DNA from: Labrenzia sp. OB1
GTDB lineage: Bacteria > Pseudomonadota > Alphaproteobacteria > Rhizobiales > Stappiaceae
Length of the DNA: 64,000 nucleotides
Direction of reading: 5' to 3'
NCBI RefSeq assembly: GCF_001624695.1
Contig: NZ_JSEP01000001.1
Location: 63,286-127,285, forward strand
In this document: positions 49,001 to 57,424 of the stretch, piece by piece
Layout of the letters: each line of letters opens with the position of its first letter
Position numbering within the stretch: position 1 is the stretch's first letter
Made by a program: the position numbers and the translations under genes
The notes under the pieces: generated by a model
Told to the model about the DNA's origin: nothing
Databases searched by the model: none
The model's input: the letters and a program-made list of their open reading frames with translations, nothing else

Positions 49001-50440
49001 ATGACCGACATGCAGCCCAAACTTCTGATCGGGGGTGAATTTCGAACGTCCGGGAGCGCCGCGCCGACTGAGGTGATCAATCCTTGCAGCGGCGAAACGC
49101 TCTGGGAGGCACCGTCCTGCGGTGAAGCGGAAGTCACCGAGGCCCTGTCGCACGCACGCGCGGCCATGGAGACATGGCCACTGGTGCACGGGTGGGAACG
49201 CGCGCGGGTGCTCAGGTCTATCGCCGCAGAGATGCGCGCGCGCACAGACGATATTGCCAGAGCCCTGTCCCTTGAAATCGGCAGGCCCTGCACCCAGTCC
49301 GCCGGAGAGGTCGGTGCGGCGATTGAGCAATTTGAATGGTATGCCGGCGAAGCTGAACGGCTCTTCGGGGAGACGGTCCCCTCGCGCCAGGGCGGGCGCT
49401 TGCTGATCGAGCACGAACCGGTCGGTATCGCTGCCGCCTTCACCGCCTGGAATTTCCCGGTGAACCTCCCTTGCCGGAAAATCGCTCCGGCACTGGCAGC
49501 CGGCTGTCCGATCCTCGTGCGCCCGTCCGAGCAGGTGCCGATGACCACCACGCTGATCGTTGAAGCCTGCGTCGCAGCGGGTGTTCCCTCTGGCGTTGTC
49601 CAACTGCTGCTGGGAAGAACGCAGGATATCACACCGCGGATCATGGATGCCGACGAGGTCCGCAAGATATCGCTCACCGGCTCGACGCGCGTCGGACAGA
49701 TGCTGGTGGCCGATGCCGCAAGGACCATGAAGCGCTGTTCTATGGAGCTTGGCGGTCATTCTCCCGTGGTCGTCTGCGCCGACACCGATGTGGAAGCCGC
49801 CGCCGCGCAATGCGCCGGTTTCAAGTTCCGCAATGCCGGCCAGGTCTGCATCGCGCCCAATCGCTTCTATGTCGAAGACAGCGTCGCCGACCGTTTCATC
49901 GCCACCTTCAAGTCCGAAGCCGAGGCTCTCGTGGTCGGTGACAGCCAGGATCCGGCGGTGACCATGGGACCGTTGACCCGGGACTCCGGCCGGGAAAAGG
50001 TCGAGCGGCTGATCGCGGACGCGATTTCCCGGGGCGCGACGCTGGTCACCGGCGGTGCCCGTCCAGCCGGCCGCAATACCGGTTATTTTCTGGAGCCGAC
50101 GGTGCTGGCGGATGTGCCGGACACGGCGCAGATCATGAGCGAGGAGCCTTTCGGGCCGGTTGCCCCGATCGCCCGTTTCGAGACGTTCGACGAGGCCATC
50201 GCGCGCGCCAACGCCACGCCATACGGTCTGGCGGCCTATGCCTTTACCGGCAGTCACGCGAAGGCAGAAGCGTTGTCAAAGCGCCTGCACGCCGGTATGG
50301 TCGGCGTGAACACCTTCATGATCGCCCATGCCGAAGCCCCTTTCGGCGGCGTCGATCATTCCGGCATGGGCCGGGAGGGTGGCCGCGAAGCCATTCGCGA
50401 CTACCAGAACACCAAACTCTCCCACATTATGGCAGGCTGA
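49001..50440 (+). CDS. NAD(P)-dependent aldehyde dehydrogenase
   Basis: This 479-residue ALDH-superfamily enzyme has the GIAAAFTAWNFPVNLPCRKI and LTGSTRVGQ cofactor segments, the general base Glu in MELGGHSP and the nucleophile Cys in RNAGQVCIAPNR, with the EEPFGPV motif near the end. It is most like the succinate-semialdehyde / glycolaldehyde / lactaldehyde group. The aldolase encoded three bases later would release an aldehyde together with pyruvate, which this enzyme could oxidise to the acid. Confidence 0.9.
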   Translation: MTDMQPKLLIGGEFRTSGSAAPTEVINPCSGETLWEAPSCGEAEVTEALSHARAAMETWPLVHGWERARVLRSIAAEMRARTDDIARALSLEIGRPCTQSAGEVGAAIEQFEWYAGEAERLFGETVPSRQGGRLLIEHEPVGIAAAFTAWNFPVNLPCRKIAPALAAGCPILVRPSEQVPMTTTLIVEACVAAGVPSGVVQLLLGRTQDITPRIMDADEVRKISLTGSTRVGQMLVADAARTMKRCSMELGGHSPVVVCADTDVEAAAAQCAGFKFRNAGQVCIAPNRFYVEDSVADRFIATFKSEAEALVVGDSQDPAVTMGPLTRDSGREKVERLIADAISRGATLVTGGARPAGRNTGYFLEPTVLADVPDTAQIMSEEPFGPVAPIARFETFDEAIARANATPYGLAAYAFTGSHAKAEALSKRLHAGMVGVNTFMIAHAEAPFGGVDHSGMGREGGREAIRDYQNTKLSHIMAG

Positions 50441-50443
50441 GGC

Positions 50444-51220
50444 ATGACACATTTTTCCAATCCGCTGCGCCGTATCTGGGCGGACGGCCGTACCGCCGTC
50501 AACGGCTGGCTTGCCGTGCCCTCGGTCCTTAGCGCCGAAGCAATGGCGGTGGCCGGCTGGAACGCGCTCACCGTGGACATGCAGCACGGCACCGCGGATT
50601 ATTCCGACCTCCTGTCGCTGCTGCCGGTGATCGAGAAATCCGGCACCACACCGCTGGTCAGGGTGCCCTGGGTCGACGAGCCGGCGATCATGCGGGCGCT
50701 GGACGCAGGCGCCCTCGGCCTCATCGCCCCGATGATAGAGACGGTGGCGGATGCGGAGCGCTTCGTCTCCGCCTGCCGCTATCCGCCGGAGGGCAACCGG
50801 AGCTTCGGTCCGGTGCGCGCAAGATTGGCCTGGGGACCGGACTACCCCTCGCGGGCGAACGAGGAAATCGTCACCCTGGCGATGATCGAAACAAAGTCGG
50901 CGGTGGAGTCGCTTGAGGAGATCCTCAAGGTGCCCGGACTGACCGGCGTCTATATCGGTCCGGCTGATCTCGGATCCGCGTTCGGGTTCGGCCCGGGGTT
51001 CGACCGCCAGGAACCGGAAATGCTCGAACTCATCGAGCACATCCGCCGCACGGCCGCAGCGGCGAACCTCGTCTGCTGCCTCCATTGCGGATCGGCATCC
51101 TATGCCAGGGGTGCTGCGGAGCGTGGCATGAACATGGTCACCATCAGCTCCGACGCACGCTTCATCGAGGCCGGCGCAACCGAAACAGTTTCCGCTTTTT
51201 TCGGTGACAATCCCAGGTAA
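50444..51220 (+). CDS. HpcH/HpaI-family class II aldolase
   Basis: This 258-residue TIM-barrel, metal-dependent aldolase is of the 2-keto-3-deoxy-rhamnonate / 4-hydroxy-2-oxo-heptanedioate type. Motifs are VNGWLAVPSVLSAEAMAVAG, ALTVDMQHGTADY with the catalytic His, APMIETVADAERFVSACRYP, GNRSFGPVRA, MIETKSAVESLEEIL with the metal Glu, and GVYIGPADLGSAFG with the metal Asp. These enzymes cleave 2-keto-3-deoxy acids to pyruvate plus an aldehyde. It ends the plus-strand catabolic run that begins with the Liv importer. A dehydratase to make its substrate is not seen nearby. Confidence 0.9.
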   Translation: MTHFSNPLRRIWADGRTAVNGWLAVPSVLSAEAMAVAGWNALTVDMQHGTADYSDLLSLLPVIEKSGTTPLVRVPWVDEPAIMRALDAGALGLIAPMIETVADAERFVSACRYPPEGNRSFGPVRARLAWGPDYPSRANEEIVTLAMIETKSAVESLEEILKVPGLTGVYIGPADLGSAFGFGPGFDRQEPEMLELIEHIRRTAAAANLVCCLHCGSASYARGAAERGMNMVTISSDARFIEAGATETVSAFFGDNPR

Positions 51221-51306
51221 AACGACAGGTTTCGGGCCGCACCCTCGTCACCGGATCCCGTCGTGTGGACCACCTCGGCGGACCGGGAACCAGTCCGGCA
51301 CACCGC

Positions 51307-52206
51307 CTAAAGCGGGCGTGTGCGCGTGACATAACTTTCAAAGAAGTCCGAGAATTTCGCCACGCGCATCGGCAAGCGTTCATAGGGCGGATAATAGAGC
51401 GTCAGCCACAATTCCGGCGGCTCCCACTCCGATAGCACCTGAACCAGACCGCCCTTCGAGATCGTGTCCTCGACAATAAAATGCGGCAGCAGGGCGATCC
51501 CCTCGCCGTTTTCCGCCAGCCTTGAGATCAGATCGCCATTGTTACCCGCAAGGGTCCGCCCCGCCTTGACCCGGCGTGTCTTGCCCTGGCACCGCAGTTC
51601 CCAGGTCTCATCCAGCGAGCGCGCGTCGTAGGCGAGACAGGTGTGGCTGTCCAGGTCATCCGGCGTTTCCGGTTCCCCGAAAGACGCAAGATACCCCGGA
51701 GCAGCAACCAGGATGCGCCGGACAGGGCAGAGTTTCCGCCAGATCGTTGACTTGTCCTTCGGCGGTTCGGAAATCCTGATCGCCAGATCGAAATCGTCGG
51801 AGACGATATCGATGAACCGGTCCGTGAGATTGAGCGCCAAGGCCGCGCCCGGATACTCGACCCGGAAAGCCGAAGCGACGTCGGGCAGCACCTGCAGACC
51901 GAGCGACATCGGTGCGTTGATCCGGATCAGTCCAGCCACATCCCCATGTTGTTCCTGCAGGTCTTCGGTCACATTGCGAAAGTCGTCCAGAAGCGGCCGG
52001 ATGCGGGCGGCAAACACCGCCCCGGCCGAGGTCAGCGAAACATGCCGTGTGGTCCTCAGCAGCAGCTGAATTCCAAGCTCCTCCTCAAGAGCGCTGACAG
52101 CCCGCGTAACGGTAGGCGCCGTCATGGCGAGCTGCCGTGCGGCGCCAGCAAAGCTCCGCAGCTCGGCAACGGTGAGGAATATGCGAACCTGTCCGAGATC
52201 GATCAT
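51307..52206 (-). CDS. LysR-family regulator
   Basis: This 299-residue protein has the LysR HTH (FLTVAELRSFAGAARQLAMT, then APTVTRAVSALEEELGIQLL) and a periplasmic-binding-like effector domain (GLIRINAPMSLGLQVLPDVA, later FDLAIRISEPPKDKS). It belongs to the CrgA/DsdC-like subgroup often found next to oxidative or aromatic detoxification genes. It is divergent from the dioxygenase-esterase pair starting at 52329, which it most likely controls through the dyad at 52214-52234. Confidence 0.92.
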   Translation of the reverse strand: MIDLGQVRIFLTVAELRSFAGAARQLAMTAPTVTRAVSALEEELGIQLLLRTTRHVSLTSAGAVFAARIRPLLDDFRNVTEDLQEQHGDVAGLIRINAPMSLGLQVLPDVASAFRVEYPGAALALNLTDRFIDIVSDDFDLAIRISEPPKDKSTIWRKLCPVRRILVAAPGYLASFGEPETPDDLDSHTCLAYDARSLDETWELRCQGKTRRVKAGRTLAGNNGDLISRLAENGEGIALLPHFIVEDTISKGGLVQVLSEWEPPELWLTLYYPPYERLPMRVAKFSDFFESYVTRTRPL

Positions 52207-52213
52207 GGTTCAA

Positions 52214-52234
52214 TTATTTCATATTATGGAATAA
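52214..52234. promoter_or_regulatory. LysR-type dyad in the divergent promoter
   Basis: TTATTTCAT-ATT-ATGGAATAA is an inverted repeat with eight of nine pairs matching, beginning eight bases from the LysR start codon (52206) and about 95 bp before the dioxygenase gene. The A/T-rich interrupted dyad is of the LysR T-N11-A kind, and its position fits autorepression plus activation of the divergent genes. Confidence 0.55.
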
Positions 52235-52328
52235 TAACAAAAATATTATTGCTATTCCGAACCGGACCGGGCTGCCCCATTTTCACGTCAACGGCACACG
52301 AACCCTTTTCGGATAAGGATCAACGGTC

Positions 52329-53261
52329 ATGCTCGAGCAAATCAAGGGCCTGCATCACGTTACATCAATGGCGGCGAATGCCCAGCAGAACAGTAACTTC
52401 TTCACCAAGGTGCTCGGTCTGCGTCGGGTCAAGAAAACCGTCAATTTCGATGATCCGGAAGTCTATCACCTCTATTACGGCGACGAGGTTGGAACTCCGG
52501 GATCGGTCATGACCTATTTCCCATTTCCGCATATCCCAAGAGGCCGGCAGGGCTCAGGAGAAGTCGGGGAAACCTATTTCACGGTTCCGGAAGGCTCCCT
52601 CGGCTACTGGAAGGAACGGCTTTCCCGGCACGATGTAAGCGGACTTGGCGAAGACGACGTTTTCGGCGAAAAGCACCTGCGCTTTGACGGGCCGGACGGC
52701 GACCGCTTCGCGCTGATCGAGGTTGACAACGATGACCGCGAAGGCTGGACCGCCAGTGGCATCGGCTCCGCCGAAGCGATCCAGGGCTTCCATGGCGCAA
52801 GCTTCCGCCTGCAGGACGCAGGCGCCACCGCCGAACTGCTGAAGTTCATGAATTACAGCGAGGTCGACCGCAAGGACAACTGGACGCGCTTCGGGGTCGA
52901 GGGCGGCAACGGGGCCGACTTCATCGACATCGAGACGGTCCCCTCAGGCAGCCGCGCCCGCCAGGGTGCCGGATCTGTTCACCACATCGCCTTCGCTGTG
53001 GAGGATAGGGCGGCACAGCAGGAAGTCCGCAAGGCACTTCTCGACACGGGCTACCAGGTTACACCGGTGATCGATCGGGACTATTTCTGGGCAATCTACT
53101 TCCGCACGCCGGGCGGCATCCTGTTCGAGGTCGCCACCAACGAGCCCGGTTTCAGCCGTGACGAGGATACCGCTCATCTTGGCGAAGCCCTGAAGCTGCC
53201 GGGCCGCTACGAAGAGTTCAGGACGCAGATCGAGCAGAATCTCGGCCCGATCATCGACTAG
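52329..53261 (+). CDS. mhqO: MhqO-like ring-cleaving dioxygenase (two VOC domains)
   Basis: This 310-residue protein has two vicinal-oxygen-chelate modules. The first, at about residues 6-130, runs from GLHHVTSMAANAQQNSNFFT to FGEKHLRFDGPDGDRFALIE. The second, at about 150-280, runs from GFHGASFRLQDAGATAEL to PGGILFEVATNEPGFSRDED. Metal ligands are the His of GLHHVT, the His of SVHHIAF and the Glu of FEVAT. The family opens (hydro)quinones and catechols with O2; B. subtilis MhqO is the model. The following gene encodes an MhqD-like esterase, the usual partner. Confidence 0.85.
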   Translation: MLEQIKGLHHVTSMAANAQQNSNFFTKVLGLRRVKKTVNFDDPEVYHLYYGDEVGTPGSVMTYFPFPHIPRGRQGSGEVGETYFTVPEGSLGYWKERLSRHDVSGLGEDDVFGEKHLRFDGPDGDRFALIEVDNDDREGWTASGIGSAEAIQGFHGASFRLQDAGATAELLKFMNYSEVDRKDNWTRFGVEGGNGADFIDIETVPSGSRARQGAGSVHHIAFAVEDRAAQQEVRKALLDTGYQVTPVIDRDYFWAIYFRTPGGILFEVATNEPGFSRDEDTAHLGEALKLPGRYEEFRTQIEQNLGPIID

Positions 53262-53280
53262 TACCACGCCCTTTCCGGTG

Positions 53281-53302
53281 GCGCGGAGCCGACGCTCCGC
53301 GC
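53281..53302 (+). promoter_or_regulatory. Stem-loop between the dioxygenase and esterase genes
   Basis: GCGCGGAGC (53281-53289) and GCTCCGCGC (53294-53302) form a perfect nine-pair stem with loop CGAC. No T-run follows, so read-through into the esterase gene is expected. Confidence 0.5.
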
Positions 53303-53329
53303 ACTCCATCATGTGAATCGAGAAACGCC

Positions 53330-53950
53330 ATGTCCCTTTCCTTCTATCACGCCCTGACGAAGAAACCGGCTCCGGGCGCACCCCTGGTTTTAGCCTTTCA
53401 CGGCACGGGAGGCGACGAGCATCAGTTCTCGCAGTTCGTCGACGAAACTCTGCCCGAGGCCGGCCTTGTCTCGCCGCGCGGCGATGTTTCCGAACACGGC
53501 GCGTTGCGCTTTTTCCGCCGAACCGGGGAGGGTGTTTACGACATGGACGACCTAGCGTTCAGAACCGGCAGGATGGTCTCCTTCATCGCGGCACACAAGG
53601 AAGCCAATCCGGGTCATCCGGTCTACGCCTTCGGCTATTCCAACGGCGCCAACATCCTTGCATCCGTGGCCTTCATCCGGCCGGGCCTTTTCGACCGGGT
53701 CGCGCTGCTTCATCCGCTCATTCCGTGGACGCCGGAGGCCAATGCCGGTCTTGCCGGAAAGGATATCCTGATCACAGCCGGCCACCGCGATCCGATCTGC
53801 CCGCCTCAACAGACCGCTGCTCTGATTTCCTGGCTGGAAGACCAGAAGGCCGTCGTAAGCGCCGAACTGCATGACGGCGGACACGAGATCCGGCAACAGG
53901 AAGTTACCGCCCTGCAGGCCTTCCTGACCGATCAGATAGGTTCATCATGA
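53330..53950 (+). CDS. mhqD: MhqD-like alpha/beta-hydrolase (carboxylesterase)
   Basis: This 206-residue small serine hydrolase of the phospholipase/carboxylesterase family has PLVLAFHGTGGDEHQFSQF for the oxyanion hole, the nucleophile elbow GYSNGAN (a G-x-S-x-G variant with Ala-Asn after it), Asp in AGHRDPICPPQQT and His in LHDGGHEIRQQE. MhqD works with MhqO in removing quinone adducts. Its last codons overlap a short broken frame starting at 53947. Confidence 0.85.
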   Translation: MSLSFYHALTKKPAPGAPLVLAFHGTGGDEHQFSQFVDETLPEAGLVSPRGDVSEHGALRFFRRTGEGVYDMDDLAFRTGRMVSFIAAHKEANPGHPVYAFGYSNGANILASVAFIRPGLFDRVALLHPLIPWTPEANAGLAGKDILITAGHRDPICPPQQTAALISWLEDQKAVVSAELHDGGHEIRQQEVTALQAFLTDQIGSS

Positions 53951-54199
53951 CCCTGATCCATAAAAACACGCGCCGCGGCCAAACAAGGATAGGTTCTGCT
54001 CTTCGAGCATGGTCTGGCCGGATCACGACAGGCGAAGGAATGGATAGCAGGACTTTTTGAGCTGCCGGAGGCGGTTCCTGAGCGACCACGGGACCGACCT
54101 CGGACGCAGATCGTCCCTCGACCTGTCGCGCTGTCTGCAAAATGCCGGCAACACCGAGCTGAAAACGGCCCGAGCTTCATAAGGTCCCGAGGCAGTGCC
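53951..54199. other. 249 bp with no assignable gene, possibly decayed coding sequence
   Basis: An ATG at 53947 opens a frame of only 37 codons. Another frame reads VLLFEHGLAGSRQAKEWIAG from about 53993, with coding-like composition, but it has no start and I do not recognise it. It may be the remains of a third gene of the esterase operon. No clear terminator is seen between the two converging operons. Confidence 0.35.
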
Positions 54200-54991
54200 T
54201 CACCAGCAGCAGAAGCCGCCGTCCACCAGCAGGTCGACACCGGTGCAGTAGGACGCGGCATCCGAAAGAAGGAAAACCGCCGGACCAACCATCTCGTCCA
54301 CATTCGCCATGCGCTGCATCGGTGTCTGGCTTTCGAACTCCCTGGCCTGATGCACCATTTCCGGCCGGGTGTTCATGGGTGTCGCGGTATAGCCGGGTGA
54401 GATGGAATTGACCCGGATTCCGCGATCCACCCATTCCATCGCCATTGATTTCGACATGTGGATGACGCCCGCCTTCGAGGCGTTGTAGTGCACCTGCGAC
54501 AGGCCCCGGTTGACGATCACACCGGACATGGAGGCGATGTTCACGATAGACCCGCCCTTGCCGTGCGTCAGCATCGCCCGCCCTTCCGCCCGGCAGGAAA
54601 GCCAGACGCCCTTCATGTTGATGTCCATGAGGGTCTGGTACTGCTCCTCGCTCATGTCTTCGCAGGGACTCGCATTGGCGATGCCCGCGGCATTCACCGC
54701 CAGTGTCAAAGGCCCGAGCTCGGCCTCGACTTGGCTCACCGCATCGGCAAGTGCATCCTCCGAAGTCACATCCGCCGCGATTTCGACAGACCTGCACCCG
54801 GTCTGCGCAATGAAATCCGCAGTCTGCGCCAGGCCGTCATCCGTGCGACGGTCCAGAAGCCCCACATCCGCGCCGCATTGCGCAAGCCCCATTGCGATGC
54901 GTTGACCGATACCGCTGCCGGCGCCGGTGACAAGCGCCACCCGCCCCGTGAGGCCGAAAAGCGCCGGTGCGTTCAAGGTAATTTCAGCCAC
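54200..54991 (-). CDS. Short-chain dehydrogenase (polyol/sugar type), first of two
   Basis: This 263-residue classical SDR has GRVALVTGAGSGIGQRIAMG, NAAGIANASPCEDM and the catalytic SMSGVIVNRGLSQVHYNASK (Ser, Tyr-x3-Lys), ending LLVDGGFCCW. The overall form is that of polyol dehydrogenases such as D-threitol, galactitol or arabitol dehydrogenase. It is the last gene of the minus-strand operon whose other members are a second SDR and a ribose-type ABC importer. Confidence 0.88.
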   Translation of the reverse strand: MAEITLNAPALFGLTGRVALVTGAGSGIGQRIAMGLAQCGADVGLLDRRTDDGLAQTADFIAQTGCRSVEIAADVTSEDALADAVSQVEAELGPLTLAVNAAGIANASPCEDMSEEQYQTLMDINMKGVWLSCRAEGRAMLTHGKGGSIVNIASMSGVIVNRGLSQVHYNASKAGVIHMSKSMAMEWVDRGIRVNSISPGYTATPMNTRPEMVHQAREFESQTPMQRMANVDEMVGPAVFLLSDAASYCTGVDLLVDGGFCCW

Positions 54992-55097
54992 CTTTATTCA
55001 TCCTCGCAGGAAACCTTTTTGGTTTTCAAGATTTTGCAACGCCGGAGACAGTCGCCTTCTGAACGACCTGAATGTAAAATTTTTAAGGGTCCACACC

Positions 55098-55880
55098 CTA
55101 GGACATAATCAGCCCACCATCCACATTGATGGTCTGGCCGGTGATGTAGTCGGCGTCTTCACTGGCAAGAAAGGCAATCAGTCCGGCAACATCCTTGCCC
55201 TCACCCGCGCGCTTCATGGGTATGTTCTGAACCCAGCTCGCCATCAGTTCACCCGGGCCGAAATCGCCCAGCATCTGGCCCCAGACCCGGTCGTTATAGT
55301 CCCACATGTCCGTCTTGATGATACCCGGGCAGATGGCGTTCACGGTAATGCCTTCCAGGGCGACCTCCTTCGCAAGGCTCTGGGTCAACCCCATGACACC
55401 GAATTTCGAGGCGGCATAATGCGGGGTGTAGATGAACCCGTCGCGCGCCTGGCCGGAGGCCGTGTTGATCAGCCGCCCGCCACGCCCGCGCTTGCGCATC
55501 TGCCGGATCGCTTCCTGGCAGCACAGGAACACGCCCTTGGTGTTGACCGCCATGGTGGCATCCCACTTGTCTTCCGTCAGGTCCTCGACCTTGGCGATGG
55601 TGATGATGCCGGCGTTCTGCACCGAAATATCCACCTGGCCGAACTCGTCGAAGGCGCGCTCGTATAGTGTCCGCACGGCGTCCGGATCCGTTACGTCGCA
55701 TATGACGCCGGTCGCGGCGGCGCCGCTCTCGCGCAGCTTCGCGGCGGCCTCTTCCACCTGCGGCTCAACTGAAGCGATCACCACATTGGCGCCCTCCGCG
55801 GTAAAGCGCTCGGCAATGGCGTAGCCGATCCCCTTGTTGCCGCCGGTGATGACAACTGTTTTTCCGTCGAAACGATTCAT
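55098..55880 (-). CDS. Short-chain dehydrogenase (polyol/sugar type), second of two
   Basis: This 260-residue classical SDR shows TVVITGGNKGIGYAIAERF, NAGIITIAKVEDLTE, catalytic TASGQARDGFIYTPHYAASK and the ending INVDGGLIMS. It contains the GITVNAICPGIIKTDMWDYN segment common in sorbitol- and mannitol-type dehydrogenases. It is 19 bp downstream of the transporter ATPase gene. Two SDRs in one uptake operon suggest two oxidation or isomerisation steps on the imported polyol or sugar. Confidence 0.88.
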   Translation of the reverse strand: MNRFDGKTVVITGGNKGIGYAIAERFTAEGANVVIASVEPQVEEAAAKLRESGAAATGVICDVTDPDAVRTLYERAFDEFGQVDISVQNAGIITIAKVEDLTEDKWDATMAVNTKGVFLCCQEAIRQMRKRGRGGRLINTASGQARDGFIYTPHYAASKFGVMGLTQSLAKEVALEGITVNAICPGIIKTDMWDYNDRVWGQMLGDFGPGELMASWVQNIPMKRAGEGKDVAGLIAFLASEDADYITGQTINVDGGLIMS

Positions 55881-55899
55881 CTCTTGTTACCTTCGCAAA

Positions 55900-57393
55900 T
55901 CATGCGGTTGCCAGTTCCATGACCGAAACATCGTTTGCCTCGTCACGATCCAGAATACCGGTCTGCCGGCCCGCCGCCATAACCAGGATACGGTTCGAAA
56001 CGCCAAGCACTTCTTCAAGATCGGAACTGACCACGATCACCGCCACGCCGTCGGCGGCGAGCGCGTGAATGATCTCGTAGATCGAAGATCGCGCCCCGAC
56101 GTCGATGCCGCGTGTCGGTTCGTCCAGAAGCACCACACGCGGATTGCGGGCGAGCCATTTGGCGATAACGACCTTCTGCTGGTTGCCGCCGGACATCTCG
56201 GACGCCTTCTGGCGTCCCCTGCCCTTAACGCCGAATTTGCGAATGCTTTTGTCGGCGAATTCCCGCACCCGGTGCGACCTGATCCAGCCGGACCGTCCGA
56301 CCGATTCAAAATTCGAATAGGCGATATTCTCAGCAATGCTGTGGTCGAGAATGACCCCCTGCAGCTTGCGGTCTTCCGGAACCAGCACGATGCCGTTGCC
56401 GATCGCATCGCGGGGCGAGTTCGGCGTAATATCCCGCCCGTTCAGCTTGACCGATCCGGAGCGTATCGGATCCGCACCCGCGATCGCCCGCACCAGTTCC
56501 GTGCGCCCGGCGCCGATCAGGCCAGCGATCCCGAAGATTTCGCCCTTGCGGACGGAGAAATTCACATCGGCGAACCGGCCTGAGGGCGACGAAAAATTGC
56601 TGACCTCCAGCACGGTCTCCTCGTCCGGAACGGCCAGCGTCGGGAACATCTGCTCCATGCTGCGTCCGACCATCGCCTCCACGATGGTGCGCACCGGAAG
56701 ATCGGCCGTGTCGAATTCCTGCACCTTGTGGCCGTCGCGCATGACCACGATCCTGTCGGCGATCTGCTTGATCTCCTCCAGACGGTGCGAGATGTAGACG
56801 ATGCCGACACCTTCGGATTTCAGACGCTCGATCTGCTTGAAAAGCAGCTTGGTCTCTTCACCGCCCAGGGCGGCGGTCGGCTCATCGAGAATGAGGAGCT
56901 TCGCATTGAGCGTCAGCGCCTTGGCGATCTCGATCAGCTGCTGGCTGGCCGTCGAGAGCCCTTCGACATACTGCCGCGGTGAAATGTCGAGGCCCAGGCG
57001 TTCAAGGCCGCGATGCGCGCGGCTTTCCATTTCCCCGCGGTCGACCCGCCCGTGCTTCATCGGGTAGCGCCCGACGAAAATATTCTCGGCGATGGTCAGA
57101 TGCGGCAGCAGCAGAAGTTCCTGATGGATCATGCCGACGCCCGCGTCCATCGCTTCGCGGGGATTGGCGGGCGCATAGGACGCGCCCTGCCAGGTCATTG
57201 TTCCGGCGCTCGGCAGGACCGTTCCGGAAATGATGTTCGACAGTGTCGATTTTCCCGCGCCGTTTTCGCCAAGCAGCGCCACGACCTCGCCGGCGTGGAT
57301 ATCCATGTCGATACCGTGCAGAACTTCAATCGGTCCGTAGGACTTGTGAATGTTCCGCAGTGTAAGGATCGGAGATCTGCCGTCGGAGGTCAT
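55900..57393 (-). CDS. Sugar ABC importer ATPase, double cassette (RbsA/XylG type)
   Basis: This 497-residue ATPase has two cassettes. The first has Walker A GENGAGKST, signature LSTASQQLIEIAKAL and Walker B LLILDEPTAALGG. The second has the typical degenerate Walker A GLIGAGRTELVRAIAG, signature MSGGNQQKVVIAKWL and Walker B VVLLDEPTRGIDVG. It energises import of a monosaccharide or polyol through the permease encoded two genes upstream. Confidence 0.95.
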   Translation of the reverse strand: MTSDGRSPILTLRNIHKSYGPIEVLHGIDMDIHAGEVVALLGENGAGKSTLSNIISGTVLPSAGTMTWQGASYAPANPREAMDAGVGMIHQELLLLPHLTIAENIFVGRYPMKHGRVDRGEMESRAHRGLERLGLDISPRQYVEGLSTASQQLIEIAKALTLNAKLLILDEPTAALGGEETKLLFKQIERLKSEGVGIVYISHRLEEIKQIADRIVVMRDGHKVQEFDTADLPVRTIVEAMVGRSMEQMFPTLAVPDEETVLEVSNFSSPSGRFADVNFSVRKGEIFGIAGLIGAGRTELVRAIAGADPIRSGSVKLNGRDITPNSPRDAIGNGIVLVPEDRKLQGVILDHSIAENIAYSNFESVGRSGWIRSHRVREFADKSIRKFGVKGRGRQKASEMSGGNQQKVVIAKWLARNPRVVLLDEPTRGIDVGARSSIYEIIHALAADGVAVIVVSSDLEEVLGVSNRILVMAAGRQTGILDRDEANDVSVMELATA

Positions 57394-57424
57394 GGCGCCG
57401 CCTTTCTTCTGGTCGTGCCGCAGC

